Part shown: positions 16,412 to 23,911 of the stretch, in pieces
Numbering within the stretch: position 1 is the first letter of the stretch
Layout of the letters: each line of letters opens with the position of its first letter
Source of the DNA: Azospirillum thiophilum
Lineage (GTDB): Bacteria; Pseudomonadota; Alphaproteobacteria; Azospirillales; Azospirillaceae
Length of the DNA: 64,000 nt
Direction: 5' to 3'
Assembly (NCBI RefSeq): GCF_001305595.1
Contig: NZ_CP012406.1
Span: 593,501 to 657,500 of the forward strand
The notes under the pieces: generated by a model
Told to the model about the DNA's origin: nothing
Seen by the model: only the letters and a program-made list of their open reading frames with translations
The model's database searches: none
Position numbers and translations under genes: made by a program

Positions 16412-17290
16412 ATGCCAACCGTTCCCTTCCAGGATCCTGGTGCCACGCGGCTTTCCGCGATCGAGCGGAGCGACGGCATCGGCCGGATCGTCATCGAGGC
16501 CGACCGGCTCGACAGCACCAACCGCCGGCTGGTCGAGATCGGCCGGACCGGCGCCCCGCACGGAACGGTCCTGATCGCCCGCGACCAGACCGCCGGCTGC
16601 GGCAAGGGCGAGCGGGGATGGTTCTCCACCCCCGACGGCAGCCTCTGCCTGTCGGTCCTGGTCAGGACCGGGCGCGGCCTGCGGGAGGCGGCCCAGTTGC
16701 CGCTGCTGGCCGCGGTCGCACTGCGCGAGGCGATCCTCGCGGCGACCGGGGTCGAGGCCGGCGTCAAATGGCCGAACGACCTGCTGGCCGGCGGCCGCAA
16801 GATCTGCGGCATCCTCGCCGAGGCGGCCTGCGACGGTGAGGGCGACCTCGATTTCGCGGTGATCGGCATGGGGATCAACCTCGCCATCCCCGACGCCGGC
16901 TTCCCGGCGGAGCTGCGGGACAGGGCGGTGTCCCTGGCGACGCTGGCGGGCCGTCCGGTCGACCGCGGCGCCTTCGTGGAAGCCCTGTGCGCGGCCTTCG
17001 ACCGCTGGGTGAGGCTCTGGGAACGGCACGGGCTGTCCGCCTTCGCCGCGACCTGGACCGACCACGCCCTCCATCTCGGACGGGTCGTCAGGCTGGACGA
17101 CGGCGACGAGGAAATCTGCGCCACCCTCATCGGCCTCGCGGGCGACGGGGCGCTGCGCATCCGCGACGCCGCCGGAACCGTCCGCGACGTCCATTCCGGC
17201 GAAATCCATTCCGGGGAAATCGGCACGGCTCCGCCCGTGGCCCCGATCCCCTCGCACCTTCACAAGACCCACATGGGGGCATTCTCATGA
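16412..17290 (+). CDS. Biotin-protein ligase without DNA-binding domain
   Basis: A 292-residue biotin-[carboxyl carrier] ligase of the BirA/LplA fold. The biotinyl-AMP loop reads GCGKGERGW in place of the usual GRGRRGR-W. VKWPNDLLAGGRKICGILAE is the conserved catalytic block, and VIGMGINL follows. There is no N-terminal helix-turn-helix, so it is a monofunctional ligase that cannot repress as E. coli BirA does. A beta-barrel C-domain is present (about 235-275), and a short duplicated HSGEIHSGEI is seen near the end. It is inserted between madB and madA, and its TGA overlaps the madA ATG. The obvious target is the biotin domain of MadF in the same operon. Confidence 0.88.
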   Translation: MPTVPFQDPGATRLSAIERSDGIGRIVIEADRLDSTNRRLVEIGRTGAPHGTVLIARDQTAGCGKGERGWFSTPDGSLCLSVLVRTGRGLREAAQLPLLAAVALREAILAATGVEAGVKWPNDLLAGGRKICGILAEAACDGEGDLDFAVIGMGINLAIPDAGFPAELRDRAVSLATLAGRPVDRGAFVEALCAAFDRWVRLWERHGLSAFAATWTDHALHLGRVVRLDDGDEEICATLIGLAGDGALRIRDAAGTVRDVHSGEIHSGEIGTAPPVAPIPSHLHKTHMGAFS

Positions 17291-18951
17291 AGACCGAACA
17301 ACGGTGGGACAAGCTCGCAGCCGACACCCGCCAGCGCATGGAGGCCGCCGCGCCCTATATCGGCGCCGGCAAGCGGGTGAAGCCGGAGGACACCGTCGCC
17401 CTGCTGAAGGCGGTGATCCGCTCCGGCGACCGCGTCAACATCGAAGGCAACAACCAGAAGCAGGCCGACTTCCTCGCCGACTGCCTGAACAAGGTCGATC
17501 CGGCCGAGATCCACGACCTGCACATGGTCCAGTCCTGCGTGCCGCTGGCCTCGCACCTGGACATGTTCGAGCGCGGCATCGCCAAGAAGCTGGACTTCGC
17601 CTTCGGCGGGCCGCAGTCGGGCCGCGTCGCCAAGTTCATCCGCGAAGGCAAGATCCAGCTCGGCGCCATCCACACCTATCTCGAGCTGTTCGGCCGCTAT
17701 TTCCTCGACCTGACGCCGCGCGTCTCGCTGATCTGCGCCTATGAGGCCGACCGCGAGGGCAACCTCTACACCGGCTTCAACACCGAGGACACGCCGGTCA
17801 TCGTCGAGGCGACCAAGTTCCGCCAGGGCATCGTCATCGCCCAGGTGAACAGGATCGTCGACAAGCTGCCGCGCGTCGACATCCCGGCCGGCTGGGTCGA
17901 CGCGGTGGTCGAGAGCCCGAAGCCCTTCTTCATCGAGCCGCTGTTCACCCGCGATCCCGGCCTCGTCACCGACAACCACATCCTGCTCGGCATGCTGGCC
18001 CTGAAGGGCATCTACGCCGAGTACAAGGTCAAGCGGATCAACCACGGCATCGGCTTCCTCACCTCGGCCATCGAGCTGATCCTGCCGACCTACGGCGCCG
18101 AACTGGGCCTCAAGGGCGAGGTCTGCACCCACATGGTGCTGAACCCGCACCCGACGATGATCCCGGCGATCGAGGACGGCTGGGTCGACACCATCCACTG
18201 CTTCGGCGGCGAGCTGGGCATGGAGGAGTATGTCAAGGCGCGCTCCGACATCTTCTTCACCGGGCCGGACGGCTCGCTGCGCTCCAACCGCGCCTTCGCC
18301 CAGACCGCCGGCCACTACGCGCTCGACATGTTCATCGGCGGCACGCTGCAGATCGACCCGTGGGGCAACTCCTCCACCGCGACGGCCAACCGCGTCTCCG
18401 GCTTCGGCGGCGCGCCGAACATGGGCTGCGACGCCAAGGGCCGCCGCCATGTGACCGAGAGCTGGCTGAAATGCGGCCAGGAAGTCCCGCACATGGCCGA
18501 CCAGATCGGCGACATGCCGCGCGGCAAGCGTCTGGTCGTCCAGGGCGCCGAGACCTTCGGCGAGGCCCGCGCCCCGACCTTCGTCGAGAAGCTCGACGCC
18601 TGGCAGCTGGCCGAGAATGCCGGCCTCGAGCTGCCGCCGGTGATGATCTACGGCGACGACGTCACCCACATCGTCACCGAGGAAGGCGTCGCCTACCTCA
18701 ACCGCGCGCCTGACATGGCCGCCCGCATGGCCGCCATCCGCGCCGCCGCCGGCTACACCGAGGTCGGCATGAAGGCCGATCCGGCCGAGACCAGGCGCCT
18801 GCGCGAGGCGAACATCTTCAAGACCCCGGAAGACCTCGGCATCGACCGCAACCGCGCCAACCGCGACCTGCTCGCGGCCCGCTCGATGCGTGACCTCGTC
18901 GACATCTCGGGCGGCCTCTACAACCCGCCGGCCCGCTTCCGCAACTGGTGA
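17287..18951 (+). CDS. madA: Malonate decarboxylase alpha subunit (acetyl-S-ACP:malonate ACP transferase)
   Basis: A 554-residue protein matching MdcA/MadA across its length, for example VNIEGNNQKQADFLADCL, HDLHMVQSCVPL, FGGPQSGRVAKFI, HTYLELFGRYFLDLTP and NSSTATANRVSGFGGAPNMGCD. It belongs to the CoA-transferase superfamily and swaps acetyl for malonyl on the carrier protein, the first step of the decarboxylation cycle. The length equals the usual family length. It begins in an ATGA overlap with the biotin ligase and is followed by madE after 12 bases. Confidence 0.95.
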   Translation: MKTEQRWDKLAADTRQRMEAAAPYIGAGKRVKPEDTVALLKAVIRSGDRVNIEGNNQKQADFLADCLNKVDPAEIHDLHMVQSCVPLASHLDMFERGIAKKLDFAFGGPQSGRVAKFIREGKIQLGAIHTYLELFGRYFLDLTPRVSLICAYEADREGNLYTGFNTEDTPVIVEATKFRQGIVIAQVNRIVDKLPRVDIPAGWVDAVVESPKPFFIEPLFTRDPGLVTDNHILLGMLALKGIYAEYKVKRINHGIGFLTSAIELILPTYGAELGLKGEVCTHMVLNPHPTMIPAIEDGWVDTIHCFGGELGMEEYVKARSDIFFTGPDGSLRSNRAFAQTAGHYALDMFIGGTLQIDPWGNSSTATANRVSGFGGAPNMGCDAKGRRHVTESWLKCGQEVPHMADQIGDMPRGKRLVVQGAETFGEARAPTFVEKLDAWQLAENAGLELPPVMIYGDDVTHIVTEEGVAYLNRAPDMAARMAAIRAAAGYTEVGMKADPAETRRLREANIFKTPEDLGIDRNRANRDLLAARSMRDLVDISGGLYNPPARFRNW

Positions 18952-18963
18952 TCGGAGTCCCTC

Positions 18964-19278
18964 ATGTCTCTGGAAACAATCGAATTCACCGTCGACGGGG
19001 ATGGCCGGTCGGTCTCCCTTCCCGGCCGGGCCCATTGCGGCGTGGTCGGCTCCGGCGACCTTGAAGTGCTGCTCGAACCCAAGGCCGCCGGCAGCGCCGT
19101 GTCGGTGCGGATCGTGACCCCGGTCAAGGGCTTCGACGCCCTGTGGAAGCGCGTGGTCGAGCATTTCATCGCCGAGACCGGGCTGGCCGGCCTGTCCATC
19201 GAGATCAACGACAACAACGCCTCGCCCGCCATCGTCGCCCTGCGCCTGCGTCAGGCGCTGGCCGAGGCGCGGGCCTGA
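18964..19278 (+). CDS. madE: Malonate decarboxylase acyl carrier protein
   Basis: A 104-residue carrier protein of the MdcC/MadE family. The attachment site is in CGVVGSGDLEVLLEP, with Ser30 the likely residue that receives the phosphoribosyl-dephospho-CoA group. It is not a normal 4'-phosphopantetheine ACP: it lacks the DSL motif. The operon supplies the whole loading path: the precursor from MdcB (14010), transfer by the MdcG-type enzyme (22287), and acetylation by the MadH-type ligase (21190). The C-terminal half (GFDALWKRVVEHF, LSIEINDNNASPAIVALRLRQA) is the typical compact domain. Confidence 0.93.
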   Translation: MSLETIEFTVDGDGRSVSLPGRAHCGVVGSGDLEVLLEPKAAGSAVSVRIVTPVKGFDALWKRVVEHFIAETGLAGLSIEINDNNASPAIVALRLRQALAEARA

Positions 19279-19295
19279 AGCCGGGAGTTCAGAGC

Positions 19296-20252
19296 ATGCC
19301 CAACTGGAGCAGACTCCAGACGAATTCCTTCCTGGAATGCAACGCGCGCGACCGCGCCGTCGGCCTCGTCGACGAGGGGAGCTTCGTCGAGCTCGGCGGT
19401 CCGTTCGACCGCCTGGTCAGCCCCCACCTCGTCGCGCTCGGCGAAGCGGTGGAGAACGATGACGGCATCGTCACCGGCGTCGGCCGCATCGGCGCCCGCC
19501 CGGTCTTCGTCATCTCGCAGGAAGGCCGCTTCATCGGCGGGTCGGTCGGCGAGGTCGGCGGCGCCAAGATGGTCGGCATCATCGACATGGCGATCGAGTT
19601 CAACGACCGCCTCGTCGCCGAATATCCCGACCTGCCGGCGTCGGCGCGGCCGCTGGTCGCCATCTCCTTCGAGACCGGCGGCGTCCGCCTGCACGAGGCC
19701 AATGCCGGCCTGCTCGCCCATGCCGAGGTGATGGACGCCCTGCAGCGCGCCCGCCACAAGGTGCCGGTCGTGGCGCTGATCGGCTCGCGCATCGGCTGCT
19801 TCGGCGGCATGGGCTTCGTCGCCGCCGCCACCGACGCCATCGTGATGAGCGAGTTCGGCCGCCTCGGCCTGACCGGCCCGGAGGTGATCGAGCAGGAGAT
19901 GGGCAAGGACGAGTTCGACGCCTCGAACCGCGCCCTGGTGTACCGCACCACCGGTGGCCGTCACAAATACGTGATGGGCGACGCCAATTTCCTGGTGGAC
20001 GACAGCGTCGCCGCCTTCCGCGCCCAGCTCGCCGAGCTGTGCGCCCTGCCGGTCGCGTCCTTCGAGGCGATGCGCCGGATCGGGTCGCCGGAGCTGGTCG
20101 AGAAGCAGCTGCGCGGCGTCGCGCTGGCCGCGGAGCTGAAGCCGGACGACGCGCGCGACGTCTGGCGCCATGCCGGCAACAACGACCCCGTCGGTCTGGC
20201 CGACGGCCCGCTCGCGGACTTCCGCAAGTCCGTCCGCCGTCTGGCCCTGTGA
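19296..20252 (+). CDS. madC: Malonate decarboxylase carboxyltransferase subunit, beta type
   Basis: A 318-residue crotonase-fold protein of the MdcD/MadC family, related to acetyl-CoA carboxylase carboxyltransferase beta. Visible: DEGSFVELGGPFDRL, VTGVGRIGARPVFVISQEGRFIGGSVGEVGGAKM, FETGGVRLHEANAGLLAHAEVM and GSRIGCFGGMGFVAAATD (oxyanion-hole region). With MadD it moves the carboxyl group of malonyl-S-ACP to biotin on MadF, leaving acetyl-S-ACP. GGGAG lies about ten bases upstream of the ATG. Automated tools may call it 'biotin-independent' by homology to mdcD; the madB and madF genes here argue against that name. Confidence 0.92.
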   Translation: MPNWSRLQTNSFLECNARDRAVGLVDEGSFVELGGPFDRLVSPHLVALGEAVENDDGIVTGVGRIGARPVFVISQEGRFIGGSVGEVGGAKMVGIIDMAIEFNDRLVAEYPDLPASARPLVAISFETGGVRLHEANAGLLAHAEVMDALQRARHKVPVVALIGSRIGCFGGMGFVAAATDAIVMSEFGRLGLTGPEVIEQEMGKDEFDASNRALVYRTTGGRHKYVMGDANFLVDDSVAAFRAQLAELCALPVASFEAMRRIGSPELVEKQLRGVALAAELKPDDARDVWRHAGNNDPVGLADGPLADFRKSVRRLAL

Positions 20253-20268
20253 TCGGGAGAAAGACCCC

Positions 20269-21153
20269 ATGGAAACACTTTTGGGACAAGGCCGCGCGGC
20301 CATCGACCTGATCGTCGACGCCGGCAGCTTCACCGAGGGCACCGTCGGCGCCCGGACCTTCGAAGACCCGGATTTCGGCCCCGGCGCGGTGGTCGGCACC
20401 GCCCTGCTGGAGGGGGAGACGGTCACCGTCATCGCCTCTGACGCCGAGGCCTTCAACGAGAAGTTCCCGGTCGTCTATTCGGGCATCATCGGCCTGGAGG
20501 AAGGCTACAAGATGGCGCAGGCCGTCTATGCCACCCTTGCCGCCGATGCCGAGAAGGAAGCGGCCAAGAAGCGCGCGATCGTGCTGATCGTCGACACCCC
20601 GGGCAACGGTCCGGGCAAGGTCGAGGAGATCTTCGGCATGAACAAGGCGACCGGCGCCTATCAGCTGGCGCTGGCCGAGGCGCGGCTCGCCGGCCATCCG
20701 ATCGTCGCCATGGTGGTGGGACGCGCCATCTCCGGCGCCTTCCTCTGCCACGGCCTCCAGGCCGACCGCATCCTGTCGCTGACCTCCGAATTCCAGACGA
20801 TGATCCACGTCATGCCGATCACCTCGGTGTCGCGGATCATCAAGAAGGACGTCGAGCTGCTGGAGGAACTGGCGAAGGCGAACCCGGTGTTCGCCGCCGG
20901 CCCGGCCTTCTTCTTCAAGCTCGGCGGGGTGGAGCAGCTGGTCGAGACCATCGACGGCATGCGCCCGGCCATCGCCGCCCAGATCGCCGACATCCGCAAG
21001 GCCAAGTCCGATGCCAAGGCGCTGACCGGTCCGCGCGGCCGCGGCGCCCTCGGCGCCGAGCGGGGCGGACGCACGGTGCGCCCGACGGTCCAGGCGCTGC
21101 TGCGCACGGAGTTCGCCGCCGTCGAGGACCGCTTCCGTCCGCAGGCCGGCTGA
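20269..21153 (+). CDS. madD: Malonate decarboxylase carboxyltransferase subunit, gamma type
   Basis: A 294-residue partner of MadC, MdcE/MadD family. It contains FPVVYSGIIGLEEGYKMAQAVY, IVLIVDTPGNGPGKVEEIFGMNKATGAY, GRAISGAFLCHGLQADRI and a moderately conserved C-terminus with a basic, low-complexity segment (about 270-285). It forms the second half of the carboxyltransferase. The gap to madC is 16 bases, with GGGAGAAAG as ribosome site. A stretch of 36 bases separates it from the MadH-type gene. Confidence 0.92.
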   Translation: METLLGQGRAAIDLIVDAGSFTEGTVGARTFEDPDFGPGAVVGTALLEGETVTVIASDAEAFNEKFPVVYSGIIGLEEGYKMAQAVYATLAADAEKEAAKKRAIVLIVDTPGNGPGKVEEIFGMNKATGAYQLALAEARLAGHPIVAMVVGRAISGAFLCHGLQADRILSLTSEFQTMIHVMPITSVSRIIKKDVELLEELAKANPVFAAGPAFFFKLGGVEQLVETIDGMRPAIAAQIADIRKAKSDAKALTGPRGRGALGAERGGRTVRPTVQALLRTEFAAVEDRFRPQAG

Positions 21154-21189
21154 CGACGCGCAACGGGGCGTAGAGGAAAGGGGTGTGTC

Positions 21190-22290
21190 ATGTCCGAGAT
21201 CTTCGAACACTATGCGGCGGTCGCCGACGCCTTCTCGACCGTGCCGACCTTCGCCGAGATGCCGCGCCGCACGCTGGCGGAAAAGGGCATCGCCGGTCCG
21301 ACGGCCGCGCACATCGTCGAGGAGGTGCACACCCCCTTCAACCTCGCCTACCTGACCTTCACGACGGGATCGTCGGCGTTCCAGAACATCGTCGGCGTCG
21401 CCCACAGCGAGCTCGAGGCGCGCTGCGACGCGACCCGCCGGGTGATGGAGGCGATCGGGGCGAAGCCGGGCGACCGGATGCTCGTCACCTACCCGCCGCT
21501 GGTCAACGTCTTCTCCCGTCTGGCGCTGGAGCGCTGCGGCATCGAATGGTTCTTTCTCGACCGGTCGAGCCGCGGCGCCTTCATCACCGCCTTCTGCCGG
21601 CAGCGTCCGGACATCGTGCTGGGGGAATCCTCCTTCATCCGGGCCAGCATCGGCGAGGCGCTGTCTCTCGGCCTCGCCGCCGACCTCCCGGAACACTGCC
21701 GCATCGTCGTGGCGGGCACGCCGCTGGATCTCGACCTTCTGAGCCGGGTCGAGCCCTTCGGCTGGCCGGTCCACGACCTCTACGGCTGCCAGGAGTTCGG
21801 CTGGCTCACCCTCGACGGCCATCCGGTGCGCGACGATCTCACGCTCGCACCGTCGCCGGCCGGCGAGGGGTGGGCGGAACTGGTGGTCGGCGGTTTGCCG
21901 ACGGGCGACAGCTTCCCGATCTCGGAGACCGGCCATGCCTGCTCCCCGACCGGGCGGATCATCACCTATCGCCGCCGCCGCACCCATCCGGAATACGAGG
22001 TCTTCGTCCGGGCCACGACGCTTGCCAGCCGCGAGACCGTCGAGCGGGCCGCCCGCACCATCCTGCGCATCAAGAGCCGGGTGGTGAAGGTGGATGCCGA
22101 GCTTCAGACCTCGGCCCCGGCCACGGTCCTGCATCTCGTTCCCGGCATCGGTCAGGGCATCGGCCGGGAAACGGAGCCCTTCGAGGTGCGCGGCCCGGTC
22201 GCCACCCGTGCCTTCGACGATCTCGTCCGCGCCCAGACCGACGTCCAGGCGATGGCCAAGACCGATCCGACCTGGACGAAGACGCGATGA
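21190..22290 (+). CDS. madH: Acetate:ACP ligase of malonate decarboxylase (MadH type)
   Basis: A 366-residue protein with the general layout of acyl-adenylate-forming enzymes, reduced in size. TFTTGSSAFQNIVG is in the place of the phosphate-binding loop, VVAGTPLDLDL and DLYGCQEFGW resemble the substrate and adenine-binding motifs, and ETGHACSPTGRIITYRRRRTHPEYE resembles the hinge region. In M. rubra, MadH activates acetate and attaches it to the free thiol of the ACP, which primes the cycle. Position between madD and the MdcG-type gene is the same as in that cluster, which is the main support. Soluble systems such as Klebsiella mdc use a different priming enzyme (MdcH, malonyl-CoA dependent). 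Confidence 0.82.
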   Translation: MSEIFEHYAAVADAFSTVPTFAEMPRRTLAEKGIAGPTAAHIVEEVHTPFNLAYLTFTTGSSAFQNIVGVAHSELEARCDATRRVMEAIGAKPGDRMLVTYPPLVNVFSRLALERCGIEWFFLDRSSRGAFITAFCRQRPDIVLGESSFIRASIGEALSLGLAADLPEHCRIVVAGTPLDLDLLSRVEPFGWPVHDLYGCQEFGWLTLDGHPVRDDLTLAPSPAGEGWAELVVGGLPTGDSFPISETGHACSPTGRIITYRRRRTHPEYEVFVRATTLASRETVERAARTILRIKSRVVKVDAELQTSAPATVLHLVPGIGQGIGRETEPFEVRGPVATRAFDDLVRAQTDVQAMAKTDPTWTKTR

Positions 22291-23030
22291 CAGCCGCACC
22301 ACTCACCCCATCGACCCTGCCGGCGCTGACCCGGCACGTCATGATCGACATCGGGCCGGCCCATCGCCGTCCCGTCGCCGATGCGCTCCGCGACGGCCTG
22401 TTGCCGATGCATCGCCGCCCCGATGTGGCGGAGCGCATCCATGACGTCTTTCTCGCAACGGCGATTCCCGGAATCGTCTGCGCGCCCAAGGCGCCGTTGC
22501 CGGCAGGGTCGATCCAGATCGGCGTGTCCTTCCCCTTCCGCGAGGACGGGGTGCGGGTGCGCTCCGCCGTGACGCTGCCCTGCGGCGGCGTCGGCGCGGT
22601 CCATACGCCGTGGGAGGTCGCCGGCCGCATCGCGGCGGGCGCCTTCCCGGAAGCGGATGAACTGCTGGAGCTGGCCGAGCTCGGCCGCGCCCACGGGATC
22701 GCCGTCGGCCTGTTCGGATCGGCGGCGCTCCAGGCGCTGACCGGCCTGCCCTACCTGGAGCCGTGCTCCGACATCGACGCGGTCGTCATCGCCCGCTCGA
22801 CCGCCGGACTGCGCTCCTTCCATGCCGCGCTTGCGGGGTTCGCAAGCCGGCACGACCGATCCTGCGACGTCGAGGTCGCCACCCCCGGCGGCCTCGGCAT
22901 CAAGCTCAAAGAACTCGTGTCGGACGTCACCGCGGTCGCAGGCCGCGGCATGGACGGCGTCCGTCTCGTCGACCGGCGCCGGGTGCTCGACGAGATCGAC
23001 ACGATGCCCCCGATCGGCCCGGCGCCGTGA
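22287..23030 (+). CDS. mdcG: Phosphoribosyl-dephospho-CoA transferase (holo-ACP synthase, MdcG/MadK type)
   Basis: A 247-residue nucleotidyltransferase that attaches the 2'-(5''-phosphoribosyl)-3'-dephospho-CoA group to the ACP serine. The catalytic pattern G-S-x-A...S-D-I-D is visible as GLFGSAALQALTG and PCSDIDAVV. VSFPFREDGVRVRSAV and HTPWEVAG agree with MdcG. It begins in an ATGA overlap with madH. It would use the precursor made by MdcB, the first gene product of the operon. Two GNRA hairpins follow it before madF. Confidence 0.88.
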   Translation: MTAAPLTPSTLPALTRHVMIDIGPAHRRPVADALRDGLLPMHRRPDVAERIHDVFLATAIPGIVCAPKAPLPAGSIQIGVSFPFREDGVRVRSAVTLPCGGVGAVHTPWEVAGRIAAGAFPEADELLELAELGRAHGIAVGLFGSAALQALTGLPYLEPCSDIDAVVIARSTAGLRSFHAALAGFASRHDRSCDVEVATPGGLGIKLKELVSDVTAVAGRGMDGVRLVDRRRVLDEIDTMPPIGPAP

Positions 23031-23034
23031 ACCA

Positions 23035-23078
23035 GGGCCGCGAGGCCCCTCATCCAACCAACCAGGGCCGCAAGGCCC
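23035..23078 (+). repeat. Twin GNRA-tetraloop hairpins between mdcG and madF
   Basis: GGGCC-GCGA-GGCCC at 23035-23048 and GGGCC-GCAA-GGCCC at 23065-23078 are two short perfect hairpins exactly 30 bases apart, each preceded by ACCA. Both loops are GNRA tetraloops. The second ends 24 bases before the madF ATG. They could protect or process the transcript; no T-run follows, so they are not classical terminators. Confidence 0.75.
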
Positions 23079-23102
23079 GTATTCAGCCAAGGAAAAGACA
23101 CC

Positions 23103-23312
23103 ATGGAACTCAAGTCGAAGATGCCGTCGAAGATCGAAGCCATCAAGGTCGCGGTCGGCGACGCCGTGACCAAGGGCACCGAGCTGGCGGTGCTGGAAGC
23201 GATGAAGATGAAGAACCCGCTGATCTCCCCGGTCGACGGCACCGTGAAGTCGATCGCCGTCGCGGTCGGCGACCGCGTCAAGCCGGGCGCCCTGCTGATG
23301 GTCGTCGAGTGA
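23103..23312 (+). CDS. madF: Biotin carboxyl carrier protein of malonate decarboxylase
   Basis: A 69-residue stand-alone biotinyl domain. The biotinylation motif EAMKMKN is present with Lys35 as the modified residue, flanked by the expected VAVGDAVTKGTELAVL and SPVDGTVKSIAVAVGDRVKPGALLMVVE strands. It carries the carboxyl group from the MadCD carboxyltransferase to MadB in the membrane. The Pro/Ala linker seen in larger carriers is missing; the whole protein is the domain, as in small carrier subunits. The ligase encoded at 16412-17290 and the biotin importer at 24766-26944 would supply the cofactor. AAGGAAAAG serves as ribosome site. Confidence 0.95.
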   Translation: MELKSKMPSKIEAIKVAVGDAVTKGTELAVLEAMKMKNPLISPVDGTVKSIAVAVGDRVKPGALLMVVE

Positions 23313-23323
23313 GCTGAGCAAAG

Positions 23324-23367
23324 CGCTTCCGGGGCCTGCTTCGGCACGTCCCGGAAGCCCGGCTTCC
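23324..23367 (+). repeat. Two overlapping, mutually exclusive inverted repeats between madF and madL
   Basis: GCTTCCGGG (23324-23332) can pair with CCCGGAAGC (23350-23358). The latter can instead pair, as GGAAGC (23353-23358), with GCTTCC (23362-23367). The two hairpins cannot form at once. The 184-base gap in which they sit is the longest inside the mad cluster, so RNA processing or partial termination between enzyme and transporter genes is possible. Confidence 0.5.
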
Positions 23368-23496
23368 ATCGAACAGTTCTGACAGAATTGGCGAGCGGTG
23401 AAGTCGATGTGGTTTCACAGAAAATAAACCACCCTTGAATGTCGGCCACCATCCCTTCGGGGCCCATGCCGCCATTCTCTTCGAGGAATACGCCAA

Positions 23497-23895
23497 ATGA
23501 TCATCTACGGTGTGATGGTCCTGGGCCTGTGCATGTTCATCGGAACATCCATCGGCCTTACTCTCGGTATTCTGCTCGGAATTCCCGGCGACATCGGCGG
23601 TGTCGGCTTCGCCATGCTTCTGCTCGTCTTCATGACGCCGTGGATGAAGAAGAAGGGCTGGCTGCCCAAGGCGTCGGAAGACGGCATCATGTTCTGGAAC
23701 GCCATGTACATCCCCGTCGTCATCGCCATGGCGGCGACCCAGAACGTCGCGGCGGCCCTGTCGGGCGGCTGGATCGCCTTCCTCGCCGGGATTCTCTCCG
23801 TCGTCGCCTGCTTCGTGCTGATCCGCCCGCTCGCGGCGCTCGCAGGATCCTCGACCTCAACCTTCGGCGACGACGCCGAGCCCAAGAAAGCCTAG
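23497..23895 (+). CDS. madL: Malonate transporter, MadL subunit
   Basis: A 132-residue membrane protein with four hydrophobic segments (about 2-30, 33-50, 70-90, 92-115) that matches MadL. The glycine-rich start MIIYGVMVLGLCMFIGTSIG, the motif LGIPGDIGGVGFAMLLL and the charged loop MKKKGWLPK are characteristic. In M. rubra MadL and MadM are both needed for Na+-dependent malonate uptake. Here madM follows after 16 bases. The gene is 184 bases after madF, so transcription may be partly uncoupled from the enzyme genes. Confidence 0.92.
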   Translation: MIIYGVMVLGLCMFIGTSIGLTLGILLGIPGDIGGVGFAMLLLVFMTPWMKKKGWLPKASEDGIMFWNAMYIPVVIAMAATQNVAAALSGGWIAFLAGILSVVACFVLIRPLAALAGSSTSTFGDDAEPKKA

Positions 23896-23911
23896 TCGGG
23901 GAGCAATCGCC

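Noticed and set aside
19296..21153. Calling the carboxyltransferase subunits 'biotin-independent malonate decarboxylase'
   Set aside because: Homology to mdcD and mdcE alone would suggest this, but madB, madF, a biotin ligase and a biotin importer are in the same block, so the biotin-dependent Na+-pumping form fits better.
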